The notes below the pieces were generated by a model. That model did not search any database, had not been told where the DNA came from, and was given only the letters and a program-made list of their open reading frames with translations. Of a stretch of 64,000 bases of DNA, positions 40,135 to 49,040 are shown in pieces. The translations under genes and the position numbers were made by a program. Positions within the stretch are counted from its first letter, which is position 1; each line of letters begins with the position of its first letter. The DNA is from DATLGB01 sp963740765 (GTDB lineage Bacteria > Actinomycetota > Thermoleophilia > Solirubrobacterales > Solirubrobacteraceae): assembly GCA_963740765.1 (NCBI GenBank), contig CAVUFN010000001.1:1-64000 (forward strand), given 5' to 3'.

Positions 40135-41496
40135 ATGCGCCTGGGCGAGCTGCTCCCCGGGGCGGCCGCCGACGTCGAGGTCGCGGATCTCGCCTTCGAC
40201 AACCGCGTGGTCCGGCCCGGCACGTTGTTCTTCTGCGTGCCCGGCTTCACACGCGACGGGCACGACTTCGCTCCGGACGCGGTGGCGCGCGGGGCGGCGG
40301 CGCTGGTCGTCCAGCGGCCGCTCGGGCTCGGAGTCCCCGAGGTGCGGGTGGACGACGTCCGCGCCGCGATGGCGACCGTGGCGGCGCGCTTCGCCGGGGA
40401 TCCGACCGCGACGCTGCGGGTCGTCGGCGTCACGGGCACGAACGGCAAGACGACGACCGCGTTCATCCTGCGGTCGCTGCTGGAAGCGGCGGGCGTGCAG
40501 ACCGGGCTGCTCGGGACCGTGAAGTCGGTGGTCGGCGGCGCCGAGGCCGAGGTCAAGCACACCACGCCGGAGGCGATCGACCTGCAGCGGACGTTCGCGG
40601 CGATGCTGGCCGGCGGCGACACCGTCTGCGCCATGGAGGTCTCCTCACACGCGCTCGAACTGCGGCGCGCGGACGCGATCCACTGGGCGGCGGCCATCTT
40701 CACCAACCTCACCCAGGACCACCTCGACTTCCACCCCGACATGGAGGCCTACTTCCAGGCCAAGCGGCGGCTGTTCGAAGCCGCCCCCGTCCGCATCGTC
40801 AACCGCGACGACGCCTCCGGCCGTCGGCTCGCCGAGGAGTTCGGGGCCATCACGGTCGGCCTGGAGCCCGGGGCCGACTACGGCCCGGAGCGCCTCGAGG
40901 GCGTCCGGCTGCCGCTGCCCGGACGCTTCAACGAGCTCAATGCGCTCGGCGCGATGGCCGCGGTCGAGGCGCTCGGGATCACCGTGCCCGCGAGCGCGCT
41001 GTCGCAGGTGTCGCTCGTGCCGGGTCGCTTCGAGCCCGTCGACGCCGGCCAGCCGTTCACGGTCGTCGTCGACTACGCGCACACGCCAGACTCACTGGAG
41101 AACGTGCTGGGCGCCGCCCGCGAGCTGACCGCAGGGCGCGTGCTGTGCGTGTTCGGCTGCGGCGGGGACCGCGACCAGGGCAAGCGGCCGCTGATGGGCG
41201 AGATCGCGGGCCGGCTGTCCGACGTCCCCATCGTCACCTCCGACAACCCGCGCTCGGAGGACCCGGAGGCGATCCTGGACATGATCGAGGCGGGGATGGA
41301 GGGCGTCCTGCACGAGCGCCACGTCGACCGGCGGGTCGCGATCGAGCGCGCCGTCGCGTTCGCGGATCCGGGCGACGTCGTTCTGATCGCCGGCAAGGGC
41401 CACGAGCTGGGGCAGGAGTTCGCGGGCGGGCGGACGGAGCCGTTCGACGACCGGGCCGTCGCCCGCGAGGCGCTGCGCGCGCTGGTGCGCTCTTGA
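40135..41496 (+). CDS. murE: UDP-MurNAc-tripeptide synthetase, meso-diaminopimelate type
   Basis: 453 aa from ATG at 40135. Adds the third stem amino acid to UDP-MurNAc-L-Ala-D-Glu. N-terminal UDP-binding domain (DNRVVRPGTLFFCVPG), ATP site VTGTNGKTTT, TNLTQDHLDFH, DYAHTPDSLENVL and the DNPRSEDP motif whose Asn-Pro-Arg recognises meso-DAP. It therefore predicts a DAP-type wall. TTGA overlap with murF. Confidence 0.95.
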   Translation: MRLGELLPGAAADVEVADLAFDNRVVRPGTLFFCVPGFTRDGHDFAPDAVARGAAALVVQRPLGLGVPEVRVDDVRAAMATVAARFAGDPTATLRVVGVTGTNGKTTTAFILRSLLEAAGVQTGLLGTVKSVVGGAEAEVKHTTPEAIDLQRTFAAMLAGGDTVCAMEVSSHALELRRADAIHWAAAIFTNLTQDHLDFHPDMEAYFQAKRRLFEAAPVRIVNRDDASGRRLAEEFGAITVGLEPGADYGPERLEGVRLPLPGRFNELNALGAMAAVEALGITVPASALSQVSLVPGRFEPVDAGQPFTVVVDYAHTPDSLENVLGAARELTAGRVLCVFGCGGDRDQGKRPLMGEIAGRLSDVPIVTSDNPRSEDPEAILDMIEAGMEGVLHERHVDRRVAIERAVAFADPGDVVLIAGKGHELGQEFAGGRTEPFDDRAVAREALRALVRS

Positions 41497-42734
41497 CCCT
41501 CGCCGACGACGCCGGCGCCGACCTCGTCCGCGACGCCCCGGGCGCGCCGACGGGCTTCTCCATCGACTCCCGGGCGGTCCAGCCGGGTGATCTCTTCATC
41601 GGGCTGGTCGGCGAGCATGCCGACGGCAGCGAGTACGCCGCGGCGGCGTTGGCAGCAGGCGCGTGGGGCGTGCTGATCGCCCCCGGCGCGGTCCCGCCCG
41701 GGGATGGCGCGGTGCTGACGTCCTATTCGCCGCTCGTCTCCCTGCAGGCGCTCGCCCGCGCGCACCGGCGCCGGCTCGGGGCGCAGGTGATCGGCATCAC
41801 GGGCTCGGTGGGGAAGACGTCGACCAAGGACCTGCTGCGGGCGATGCTCGCGCCCCAGCGCCGCGTGCACGCGTCGCGCGCCAACTTCAACACGGAGATC
41901 GGGCTGCCCCTGGAGGTCCTGCGCGCGCCGCCGGACACGGAGGTGCTCGTGCTGGAGATGGGGATGCGCGGGGCGGGGCAGATCGCCGAGCTGGCCGCGA
42001 TCGCCGAGCCCGACGTCGGGGTCGTCACCGCGATCGGGGCGGTGCACCTGGAGCTGCTCGGGTCGATGGAGGCGATCGCGCGCACGAAGGCCGAGCTGCT
42101 GCAGCACGTCCGGGTGGCGGTCGTCCCGGCCGGCGAGTCACGGCTCGATCCCTACCTCCCCGCGGGGGTCGAGGTCGTCCGGTTCGACGACGACGTCGGG
42201 TCGGTCGAGCTGGGGTGGGCGGGCCGAATTCCCGCCCACATGCGCCGCAACGCGGCCGCGGCCGTGGCAGCGGCACGAGCGGTCGGAGTGGAACCGTCCG
42301 GTCCCGTCGAGGTGGAGCTGTCGGCCATGCGCGGTCAGGTGCGTGAGCTCGGGGACGGCGTCACCGTCATCGAGGACTGCTACAACGCCAACCCGCTGTC
42401 CATGCGCGCCGCCCTCGACGACCTCGCTCAGCAGTCCCCGGCCGGCCGCCGCGTCGCGGTGCTCGGCGACATGCTCGAGATCGGGCCGACCGAGGTGGCC
42501 GAGCACGAGGCGATCGGCGCCCACGCCGCCGCCTCCGGGGTCGAGGTGCTGGTGACCGTCGGGCCACTGGCCGCCGCGATGGCGGAGCCGTTCGGCGGCC
42601 GGACGCTGATCGCGCGCGACGCCGCCGAGGCGGCGACGCTCGTCCGCGACCTGGTCGCGCCGGGTGACCTCGTCCTGGTCAAGGCGTCACGGGGCGTCCG
42701 GCTCGAAGCCGTCACGGAAGCGCTGGCGGCCTGA
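41493..42734 (+). CDS. murF: UDP-MurNAc-tripeptide--D-Ala-D-Ala ligase
   Basis: 413 aa. The TTG at 41493 overlaps the murE stop (TTGA) and is the only start that leaves the N-domain (FSIDSRAVQPGDLFIGLVGEHADG) whole. ATP site ITGSVGKTSTKDLL, NFNTEIGLPLEVL, EMGMRGAGQI, EDCYNANPLSM and VLGDMLEIG are all conserved. Adds the D-Ala-D-Ala dipeptide to complete the pentapeptide precursor. Confidence 0.95.
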   Translation: MTLADDAGADLVRDAPGAPTGFSIDSRAVQPGDLFIGLVGEHADGSEYAAAALAAGAWGVLIAPGAVPPGDGAVLTSYSPLVSLQALARAHRRRLGAQVIGITGSVGKTSTKDLLRAMLAPQRRVHASRANFNTEIGLPLEVLRAPPDTEVLVLEMGMRGAGQIAELAAIAEPDVGVVTAIGAVHLELLGSMEAIARTKAELLQHVRVAVVPAGESRLDPYLPAGVEVVRFDDDVGSVELGWAGRIPAHMRRNAAAAVAAARAVGVEPSGPVEVELSAMRGQVRELGDGVTVIEDCYNANPLSMRAALDDLAQQSPAGRRVAVLGDMLEIGPTEVAEHEAIGAHAAASGVEVLVTVGPLAAAMAEPFGGRTLIARDAAEAATLVRDLVAPGDLVLVKASRGVRLEAVTEALAA

Positions 42735-43723
42735 TGGGCGAGGTCCTGGTCGGCGGCACCGCCTCGCTGCTCATCTGCGTCTTCCTGTCGCCCAAGTTCA
42801 TCGAGTTCCTGCGGCTCAAGGAGTTCGGCCAGTACATCCGCGAGGACGGGCCGCAGGAGCATCACGCCAAGGCGGGCACGCCGACGATGGGCGGACTGAT
42901 CATCTTCACGGCCATCACCATCCCGTTCCTGTTCCTCGTCTTCACGGAGGAGAACCCGGGGCCGGACCGGTCGCGGGCGCTGGGCGTGGTCGCCGTCGCG
43001 CTCGCGTGCGCCGCGCTGGGCTTCGCCGACGACTACACGAAGATCATCAAGAAGCGCTCGCTCGGCCTGCGCGGACGGACGAAACTGCTGGTCACGGTGC
43101 TGATCTCGATCGGGCTGTGGCTGATCGCGCGCGAGGCCGCCGACCTGCCGGATGAGCTCCGGCTGCACATCGTCGACGCCACCGTCCCGGTGGGGTGGTT
43201 CTACCCCGTCGTCATCTACCTGGTGCTGGCGGGGACGACATCGGCAGTCAACCTCACCGACGGGCTGGACGGGCTCGCGGCGGGATCCACGGCGATCGTC
43301 CTGCTCGCCTACATCGCGATCACCTTCGCGACGGGCCTGACGTCGCTGGCGCTGGCGGCCGGGTGTCTCGTCGGGGCCTGCGTCGGGTTCCTGTGGTTCA
43401 ACTCGTTCCCGGCCTCGATCTTCATGGGGGACACGGGCTCGCTGGGGCTCGGCGGCGCGGTCGCCGCGATGGCCGTGATGACCCGCACCGAGCTGCTGCT
43501 GATCATCATCGGCGGGATCTTCGTCATCGAAGCGCTGTCGGTGCTGATCCAGGTGTTCTGGTTCCAGACCCGCGGCAAGCGCGTCTTCCTGATGGCGCCG
43601 ATCCACCATCACTTCGAGCTGCAGGCCTGGTCGGAGACGAAGATCATCCTGCGCTTCTGGATCGTGGCCGCCGTGCTGGCCGCGATCGGCTTCACCGTGT
43701 ACCAGCAGTCGCTCCCTTCGTGA
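42734..43723 (+). CDS. mraY: Phospho-MurNAc-pentapeptide transferase
   Basis: 329 aa, start overlapping the murF stop by one base (TGATG). Ten membrane helices. Conserved motifs: HHAKAGTPTMGGL, DDYTK, NLTDGLDGLAAG, GDTGSLGLGG and APIHHHFE. Forms lipid I from undecaprenyl phosphate and UDP-MurNAc-pentapeptide. Confidence 0.97.
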   Translation: MGEVLVGGTASLLICVFLSPKFIEFLRLKEFGQYIREDGPQEHHAKAGTPTMGGLIIFTAITIPFLFLVFTEENPGPDRSRALGVVAVALACAALGFADDYTKIIKKRSLGLRGRTKLLVTVLISIGLWLIAREAADLPDELRLHIVDATVPVGWFYPVVIYLVLAGTTSAVNLTDGLDGLAAGSTAIVLLAYIAITFATGLTSLALAAGCLVGACVGFLWFNSFPASIFMGDTGSLGLGGAVAAMAVMTRTELLLIIIGGIFVIEALSVLIQVFWFQTRGKRVFLMAPIHHHFELQAWSETKIILRFWIVAAVLAAIGFTVYQQSLPS

Positions 43724-43827
43724 CGATTCACGCACGGCTCTGCGAAGAGTCCACGGCACCCGGCTGAAGCCGGCCCGCGCCGACATACGTTCGCCCTCCA
43801 ATCGTCAAACGCGAAGCGGAGGAACCG

Positions 43828-44145
43828 ATGGACGTCGAACAGATGAAGCAGATCGTGAGCGCGATCCCGGAGGGTCACTGGGCCAGCTACGGGGACATCG
43901 CCCGCGGCGCCGGCGGCACGGACCTGCACGCCCGCGCCCTCAACGGCCGCTTCATCCGCGGCGAGGTCGCGGGCGCCCACCGCGTGCTGAAGGCGGACGG
44001 CACCGTCGGCGGCACGGCCCTGGGTGACCCCGCCGCCGTGCGCCGCCGGCTGGAGGCCGAGGGCCTCGAGTTCAGCGGCGGCCGCGCCGACCCCGAGCGC
44101 CGCTGGCGCCCGGGCGACCCGGCGCCGGCCAACGGCAGACATTGA
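43828..44145 (+). CDS. Alkyltransferase-like (ATL) DNA-binding protein
   Basis: 105 aa, ATG preceded by GCGGAGGAA. MGMT C-terminal-domain fold: IPEGHWASYGDIARGAG and ARALNGRF. The active-site PCHRV of true alkyltransferases reads GAHRVL, with Ala replacing the reactive Cys, so it cannot accept alkyl groups. ATL proteins bind O6-alkylguanine and hand it to nucleotide excision repair. Lies alone between mraY and murD with 100-base gaps. Confidence 0.85.
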   Translation: MDVEQMKQIVSAIPEGHWASYGDIARGAGGTDLHARALNGRFIRGEVAGAHRVLKADGTVGGTALGDPAAVRRRLEAEGLEFSGGRADPERRWRPGDPAPANGRH

Positions 44146-44217
44146 GGGAGGGGCTCGGGCGGCATCCGAGCCTCGTGCGCCCGCAGTTGCGTCCTCCCGC
44201 CGCCGCATACTGAGCGG

Positions 44218-45534
44218 ATGCGCCGCCCGCCCCTCCCCGACGGCCCGTTCCTCGTGGTCGGGTTGAAGCGCTCCGGGATCGCGGTGGCGAAGGCGCTGCT
44301 GGCGACCGGCGCGCAGGTGCGGGGTACGGACGCGGGGGCGGTGGACGTGACCGGGCTCGAGGGCGTCGAGGTCCGCGCGCCGGACAGCGGCATCGACCTG
44401 CTGCCCGGGACGAGGACCGTCGTCAAGAGCCCGGGCGTGCCGCAGACCGCGCCGGTGATCGTGGCGGCGCGGGAGCGCGGGGTCCCGGTGGTCGGCGAGG
44501 TGGAGGTGGCGTGGCGGCTGCTGGCGCAGGAGTGGATCGCCGTCACCGGCTCGAACGGGAAGACGACGACGACGGAGTGGATCGGGCACATCCACCGCGA
44601 GGCGGGGCTGCCCGTGCGGGTGGCGGGGAACGTCGGGACAGCGGTGTCGACGCTGACCACGGAGGCGCTCGACCCGGCGACGACGATCGTCTGCGAGACG
44701 TCGTCGTTCCAGCTCGAGGACACCGCGCTGTTCGCGCCGGAGGGAGCGGTGCTGCTCAACCTCACGCCGGACCACCTCGACCGGCACGGGACCTTCGCGG
44801 CCTACACGCAGGCCAAGCTCCAGGTCTTCGCGCGCCAGGGCAACGATGGGGTGGCGGTGGCGCCGCTCGGCCTCGGCGTCGAGGACCTCGGCGGCTGCGC
44901 CCGGCGGGTCTGCTTCGGCGACGGTCCCGGCGCGGAGCTGCAGGACCGCGCCGGCCAGCTGTGGTGGGACGAGGAGCCCCTGCTCGCCACCGACGCGATC
45001 GGCCTGCCGGGCCGGCACAACCGCCAGAACGCCATGGCGGCGGCGGCGATCACGCTCGCCCGAGGGGTCGACCCGGCCGCCGTGGCCGCCGGCCTGACGA
45101 CGTTCGCCGGGGTCGCGCACCGGCTGGAGCTCGTCGGGACGAAGGACGGGGTCCGCTACGTCAACGACTCGAAGGCGACGAACACGGACGCCGCCGTCAC
45201 CGGCCTCGAGAGCTTCCCCGGCGGGGTGCACGTCATCCTCGGCGGCCGCGGGCTCGGCGCCGAGCTCGACGCGCTCGTGGCGGCGGTGCGGCAACGAGCG
45301 ACCGCGGCGTACCTGATCGGCGAGGACGCGCCCCGGCTCGCCGCCGCGCTCGACGGGGTCAGGGTGGTCGACGCGGGCGACCTGGAGGCCGCGGTCGCGG
45401 CGGCGACGAAGGCGGCCCGGCCGGGGGAGGCGATCCTGCTCAGCCCGGCGGCCAAGAGCTTCGACCAGTACGCCGACTTCGAGGCTCGCGGCGACCACTT
45501 CCGCGCGCTCGCCCGTGCCGCGGGTGCGCGGTAG
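44218..45534 (+). CDS. murD: UDP-MurNAc-L-alanine--D-glutamate ligase
   Basis: 438 aa from ATG at 44218. N-terminal Rossmann part (VVGLKRSGIAVAKALLATGAQV), KSPGVPQTAPV, ATP loop VTGSNGKTTTTEW, LNLTPDHLDRHG, GRHNRQNAMAAAA and DSKATNTDAAV, all typical of MurD. Adds D-Glu to UDP-MurNAc-L-Ala. It is followed by convergent minus-strand genes, so the dcw transcript is broken here. Confidence 0.95.
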   Translation: MRRPPLPDGPFLVVGLKRSGIAVAKALLATGAQVRGTDAGAVDVTGLEGVEVRAPDSGIDLLPGTRTVVKSPGVPQTAPVIVAARERGVPVVGEVEVAWRLLAQEWIAVTGSNGKTTTTEWIGHIHREAGLPVRVAGNVGTAVSTLTTEALDPATTIVCETSSFQLEDTALFAPEGAVLLNLTPDHLDRHGTFAAYTQAKLQVFARQGNDGVAVAPLGLGVEDLGGCARRVCFGDGPGAELQDRAGQLWWDEEPLLATDAIGLPGRHNRQNAMAAAAITLARGVDPAAVAAGLTTFAGVAHRLELVGTKDGVRYVNDSKATNTDAAVTGLESFPGGVHVILGGRGLGAELDALVAAVRQRATAAYLIGEDAPRLAAALDGVRVVDAGDLEAAVAAATKAARPGEAILLSPAAKSFDQYADFEARGDHFRALARAAGAR

Positions 45535-45564
45535 CGGGCACCCCGCTCGGCTGCCCGCCACCGC

Positions 45565-45840
45565 TCACTTGGGCTGAGGGCGCTCCTCGCCGGGCCACTC
45601 GCCCTGGCTGCGCGCGAACGCGTGCCGGAGGCCGTGATCGACGCCGCCCTTGACCAGGCGCTGGATCGCGCCCTGCAGGACCAGGCTGCCGACGAGCTGG
45701 TAGCCGCTGATCTCCCGGTGCTTGGGATCAGGCGGCTCTTCGTCGATGATCTTGCCCCAGACCTTCACGAAGATCTTGTTGGCGAGGATGCCGGCCAGCA
45801 GGCCGGCGATGACGCTGACCGGGGTGAAGGCCTTGGCCAT
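45565..45840 (-). CDS. DUF4235 small membrane protein
   Basis: 91 aa. Two hydrophobic segments (PVSVIAGLLAGILANKIFVKVWG and GYQLVGSLVLQGAIQRLVKGGVDHG) with the conserved W of DUF4235. Start overlaps the DUF3618 stop by one base. This trio (DUF4235, DUF3618, holin-X type) is a recurrent actinobacterial unit thought to affect the envelope. Confidence 0.85.
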   Translation of the reverse strand: MAKAFTPVSVIAGLLAGILANKIFVKVWGKIIDEEPPDPKHREISGYQLVGSLVLQGAIQRLVKGGVDHGLRHAFARSQGEWPGEERPQPK

Positions 45841-46118
45841 CAGTTGCCCCTCCGCCGCCAGACGATCAGCAGGACCAGCAGGGCGGCCGCGGCGGCGAAC
45901 GGCGCCGGGTTGCGCTTCGCCGTCCCGACGGGATCGGACTTGACCTCCTGGGCGGTGGCGTGGGCGTCCGCCTTGACCGCATCGACCTTCTCCTGCGCGC
46001 GGCCCTTGACGTCCGTCTTGGCGCCGAGCGCCTCCACGGTCTCGCCGAGCTCCTCACGGGTCTGCTCGATCTCCTCCCGGATCTCGTCCGGGGTCTTGGT
46101 CTGTTCCTGGTCGCTCAT
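45840..46118 (-). CDS. DUF3618 membrane-anchored protein
   Basis: 92 aa. Acidic helical N-terminus TPDEIREEIEQTREELGETVEALGAKTDVKGRAQEK, the DUF3618 signature, and one C-terminal helix (APFAAAAALLVLLIVWRRR). It resembles YqjD/ElaB-type proteins, which tether ribosomes in E. coli; that role is not shown here. ATGA overlap with the preceding gene. Confidence 0.87.
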   Translation of the reverse strand: MSDQEQTKTPDEIREEIEQTREELGETVEALGAKTDVKGRAQEKVDAVKADAHATAQEVKSDPVGTAKRNPAPFAAAAALLVLLIVWRRRGN

Positions 46119-46549
46119 CGCGCGTTCCTTCCGGCCTGGGCGCTCGTCTTGATGGTGTCCGTGTCCTGCTTGATCGACGCGATCGCCCGCTCGGGAGCGG
46201 GCGGCGTCGCCTCCTGCACCCTGTTCTTGCCCTGCAGGGCCAGGACCGCGGCGACCGCGCCGAGCACGAGTGTGACGATCAGCGCCGAGAGCCAGGCGGC
46301 GAGCCCGATCTCGGTCAGCACGAGGATGATCGTGGCCAGCAGCGCGCCGACCATGTAGAAGGCGGTCACGCCGGCGCCGCCGAACATGCCGGCGCCGATC
46401 CCGGCCTTCTTGCCCTTCTCGGAGACCTCGGCCTTGGCGAGCGCGATCTCCTGCGAGACGAGCGTGCTCATCTGCTGCGACAGCTGCTTGAGCAGCTCAG
46501 CGGTCGGCGCGCCGTCGCCGCTCGTGGGGGTTCGGGACGGGTCGGACAT
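46115..46549 (-). CDS. Phage-holin-X/DUF1469-type membrane protein
   Basis: 144 aa from ATG at 46549 with GGAGGAACC upstream. Amphipathic N-terminal helix (LLKQLSQQMSTLVSQEIALAKAEVSEKGKKAG) then two membrane helices (TAFYMVGALLATIILVLTEIGLAAW and LIVTLVLGAVAAVLALQG). Matches the Actinobacterial holin-X family; despite the name it is a chromosomal envelope protein. Confidence 0.85.
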   Translation of the reverse strand: MSDPSRTPTSGDGAPTAELLKQLSQQMSTLVSQEIALAKAEVSEKGKKAGIGAGMFGGAGVTAFYMVGALLATIILVLTEIGLAAWLSALIVTLVLGAVAAVLALQGKNRVQEATPPAPERAIASIKQDTDTIKTSAQAGRNAR

Positions 46550-46560
46550 CGGTTCCTCCA

Positions 46561-47541
46561 TCAGGTGCTCTGCTTCGGTTTGGGAGTGTCGCGCGGCTCG
46601 AGCTGGATCTCCTGATCGGCTCGCGGCACGCCGGCATCGAGCTCCACCGAGCGCTCGCGCTCGGCGTTGAGCTCCATTCCGAGGAGCAGGACGACGTTGG
46701 TGATCCAGACCCACACGAGCAAGGCGACGAAGCCGCCCAGCGTGCCGTAGGTCTTGTTGTACGAGCCGAAGTTGGCGACGTAGAAGGCGAACAGGGCCGA
46801 GGCGATGATCCACAGCACGACGGCGACGATCGCGCCGACGCTGACGAACTTGAACGCGGGCATCTTCACGTTGGGCGAGAAGTGGAACAGGACGCTGAAC
46901 ATGAACATCACGACGACCAGCAGCACGGGCCACTTGGCGATGCTCCAGACGTCCACGGCGGTCCCGCCGATCCCGAGGGGACCCGCGACCGCTTCGACGA
47001 CCGGGCCGGTGAGGACGACGGACAGCAGGACCAGGGCGAGCAGCAGGACCATGATCAGCGTGACCAGGATCTGCAGCGGCTTGAGCTTGAAGAACCCGCG
47101 GCCCTCCGGCGTCTCCCACACGACGTTGGACGCGCGCATGAACGCGCCGATGTAGGCCGACGCGGAGTTGAGCGCCAGCAGCAGGCCGATCACGAACGCG
47201 ATGCCGGAGGCGGACTTGGCCTTGGCGACGGACTCGAACGGCTTCGCCGCGGTGTCGGAGCCGGTGATGTTGGTGACGATGTCCGTGATCGTCTTGGTCG
47301 TCTTGACGGGATCGCCGACGAGGCCGACCAGCGAGACGAGTGCGATCAGGGCGGGGAACAGCGCGAGCAGGCCGTAGTAGGTGAGGGCGGCCGCCCAGTC
47401 GGTCATGTTGTCCTCGCTGAACTCCTTGAACGCGCGCTTGATGGTGGCGAACAGGCCGGTATCGGGGTCGACCCCCGTCGGCGAGTAGTCAGCGCGTGGG
47501 CTGCGCGGGAACTCGCGATCGTCTGTCGTTGAATCTGCCAT
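46561..47541 (-). CDS. YihY/BrkB-family membrane protein
   Basis: 326 aa from ATG at 47541 (a TTG nine bases upstream is possible). Six or more membrane helices with the family motifs DWAAALTYYGLLALFPALIALVSL, NSASAYIGAFMRASNVVWETPEGRGFFKLK and GSYNKTYGTLGGFVALLVWVWI, ending in a cytoplasmic acidic tail. Function unknown. The first gene of the minus-strand quartet, transcribed from the GGGACA-box region. Confidence 0.92.
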   Translation of the reverse strand: MADSTTDDREFPRSPRADYSPTGVDPDTGLFATIKRAFKEFSEDNMTDWAAALTYYGLLALFPALIALVSLVGLVGDPVKTTKTITDIVTNITGSDTAAKPFESVAKAKSASGIAFVIGLLLALNSASAYIGAFMRASNVVWETPEGRGFFKLKPLQILVTLIMVLLLALVLLSVVLTGPVVEAVAGPLGIGGTAVDVWSIAKWPVLLVVVMFMFSVLFHFSPNVKMPAFKFVSVGAIVAVVLWIIASALFAFYVANFGSYNKTYGTLGGFVALLVWVWITNVVLLLGMELNAERERSVELDAGVPRADQEIQLEPRDTPKPKQST

Positions 47542-47542
47542 C

Positions 47543-47662
47543 TGGGACAAGCTTCCTGCCGAAGTGGGACATCGCCGCGACAGTTCGCCGGGGTGTGGGT
47601 GCGCTAACCGGATCGCAGGTGGGACAAACCGGAACGCTGGAAGCCTGTTCGACCCGGGACAT
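47543..47662. promoter_or_regulatory. Four GGGACA boxes between divergent genes
   Basis: TGGGACAA (47543), TGGGACAT (47565), TGGGACAA (47620) and CGGGACAT (47655), all in the same orientation, within 120 bases spanning the starts of the YihY gene and the TetR/SpoIIE fusion gene. Spacings are 22, 55 and 35 bases. Candidate operators for the adjacent TetR-type HTH. Confidence 0.5.
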
Positions 47663-47678
47663 GGGTAGCGTCGCGGCG

Positions 47679-49040
47679 ATGGCCGAGCCGGTCCGCACCC
47701 GCGCCGATGCCCAGGCCAGTCGCGCCCGCATCCTCACCGCCGCGGCGGCGCTCGCCCCCGATGGCCACGTCAGCATGACCGAGCTCGCCGCAGCCGCGGG
47801 CGTGGGCCGCTCGACGCTGTACCGGCACTTCCCGTCGCGGGAGGCGCTGCTGGACGGCCTCGCCGCCGACGCCTCGACGGTCGAAGGGCTGCCGTTCCAG
47901 CCGCCGGGCCGCCTCGGCCGCCCCGAAGCGTCGGCGGTCGACGTGATCCACGTGCTCGACGAGGTCCCGCCGCACCTGATCGGGGACCAGTTGGTGGCGG
48001 AGGCTCGCCGCGTCTCCGGGGTGGCGGTCGCCCTCTACGTCGTCGACCTCGACGGCTCGCGGCTGCTGCGCCTGGCCGGGACGGCGGACTTCCCGGAGGA
48101 GCTCGAGGCCCCGCCCGCGCTCGGGCCGGAGATCGTCCCCGAGGGGCTGCCCGCGTTCTACGCGCGCCTGCGGGAGACCCTGCCCCGCTGCGCGGTCGCG
48201 CCCCTGTGGCTGCGCGGCCGCGTGATCGGCCTGATGCTGAGCGTGGGGGAGCCGGCGACGGCGCTCGACGACGTCGCCAAGCAGGGCGCCGCCGCCCTGG
48301 CGCTCGCGGGCGACTACACCGACTTCCTGGAGGCGGCCCGCCGGCGCAAGCCCACCACCGCCGCCGCCGAGGTGCAGCTCGCGCTGCTCCCGGCGCGCGT
48401 CGCGCGCGTCAGCGGCGCCCAGATCGCCGGTGGCCTGCTGCCCAGCTACGCGGTCGGGGGCGACTGGTTCGACTACGTCGAGAACCGCGACGGTGTCTGG
48501 CTGGCCATCGCGGACGCGAGGGGGACCGGTGCGGCGACCGCCGGGGTGAGCGCCGCCGTCCTCGGCGCCCTGCGCGCCGCCCGCCGCAGCGGCCGCGACC
48601 TCGCCGGCGCGGTGCAGGCGATGGACGAGGTCGTCGCGAGCCTCGCCGGCGAGGACGTCACGGCGCTGGTCGCCCGCTGGCACGCGCCGACGGCGACGCT
48701 CGCCTGGATCAACCGCGGCCATCCGCCCGGTCACGTCGTCGATCCGGACGGCCGCATGACCGAGCTCGACGGGCCGGTCGGCACCGCCCTCGGGGACGGC
48801 TCGGCGGGCGAGGTGGCCACGGTGGTGCTCGACCCCGGCGACCGGCTCGTCCTGGTCACGGAGGGCATCACCGGCCGCCGCACCGAGACGGGCACCTTCG
48901 GGATCGAGGGCCTGCGCGCGGCGGTCACCGGCCCGATCACCGCGGCGGCGACGGCGATGGCGGTGCAGCAGGCCGTCGCCGATTGCTGGAGGGAGCCGCT
49001 GGAGGACGACGCCTGCCTGATCGTCCTCGCCGTGGACTAG
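47679..49040 (+). CDS. TetR HTH - GAF-like - SpoIIE/PP2C phosphatase fusion
   Basis: 453 aa from ATG at 47679 (ATG at 47661 is an alternative). Residues ~10-60 are a TetR-type HTH (SRARILTAAAALAPDGHVSMTELAAAAGVGRSTLYRHFPSREALLDGL). Residues ~90-210 look like a GAF sensor (HLIGDQLVAEARRVSGVAVALYVVDLDG). Residues ~225-450 are a SpoIIE-type PP2C phosphatase: EVQLALLPARV, AVGGDWFDYVE (metal Asp), NRGHPPGHVV, DRLVLVTEGI and DDACLIVLAV. The usual LxIADVxGxG reads LAIADARGTG, so the motif is partly altered. A DNA-binding domain fused to a Ser phosphatase is unusual. Overlaps the VOC gene by 4 bases at its end. Confidence 0.87.
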   Translation: MAEPVRTRADAQASRARILTAAAALAPDGHVSMTELAAAAGVGRSTLYRHFPSREALLDGLAADASTVEGLPFQPPGRLGRPEASAVDVIHVLDEVPPHLIGDQLVAEARRVSGVAVALYVVDLDGSRLLRLAGTADFPEELEAPPALGPEIVPEGLPAFYARLRETLPRCAVAPLWLRGRVIGLMLSVGEPATALDDVAKQGAAALALAGDYTDFLEAARRRKPTTAAAEVQLALLPARVARVSGAQIAGGLLPSYAVGGDWFDYVENRDGVWLAIADARGTGAATAGVSAAVLGALRAARRSGRDLAGAVQAMDEVVASLAGEDVTALVARWHAPTATLAWINRGHPPGHVVDPDGRMTELDGPVGTALGDGSAGEVATVVLDPGDRLVLVTEGITGRRTETGTFGIEGLRAAVTGPITAAATAMAVQQAVADCWREPLEDDACLIVLAVD

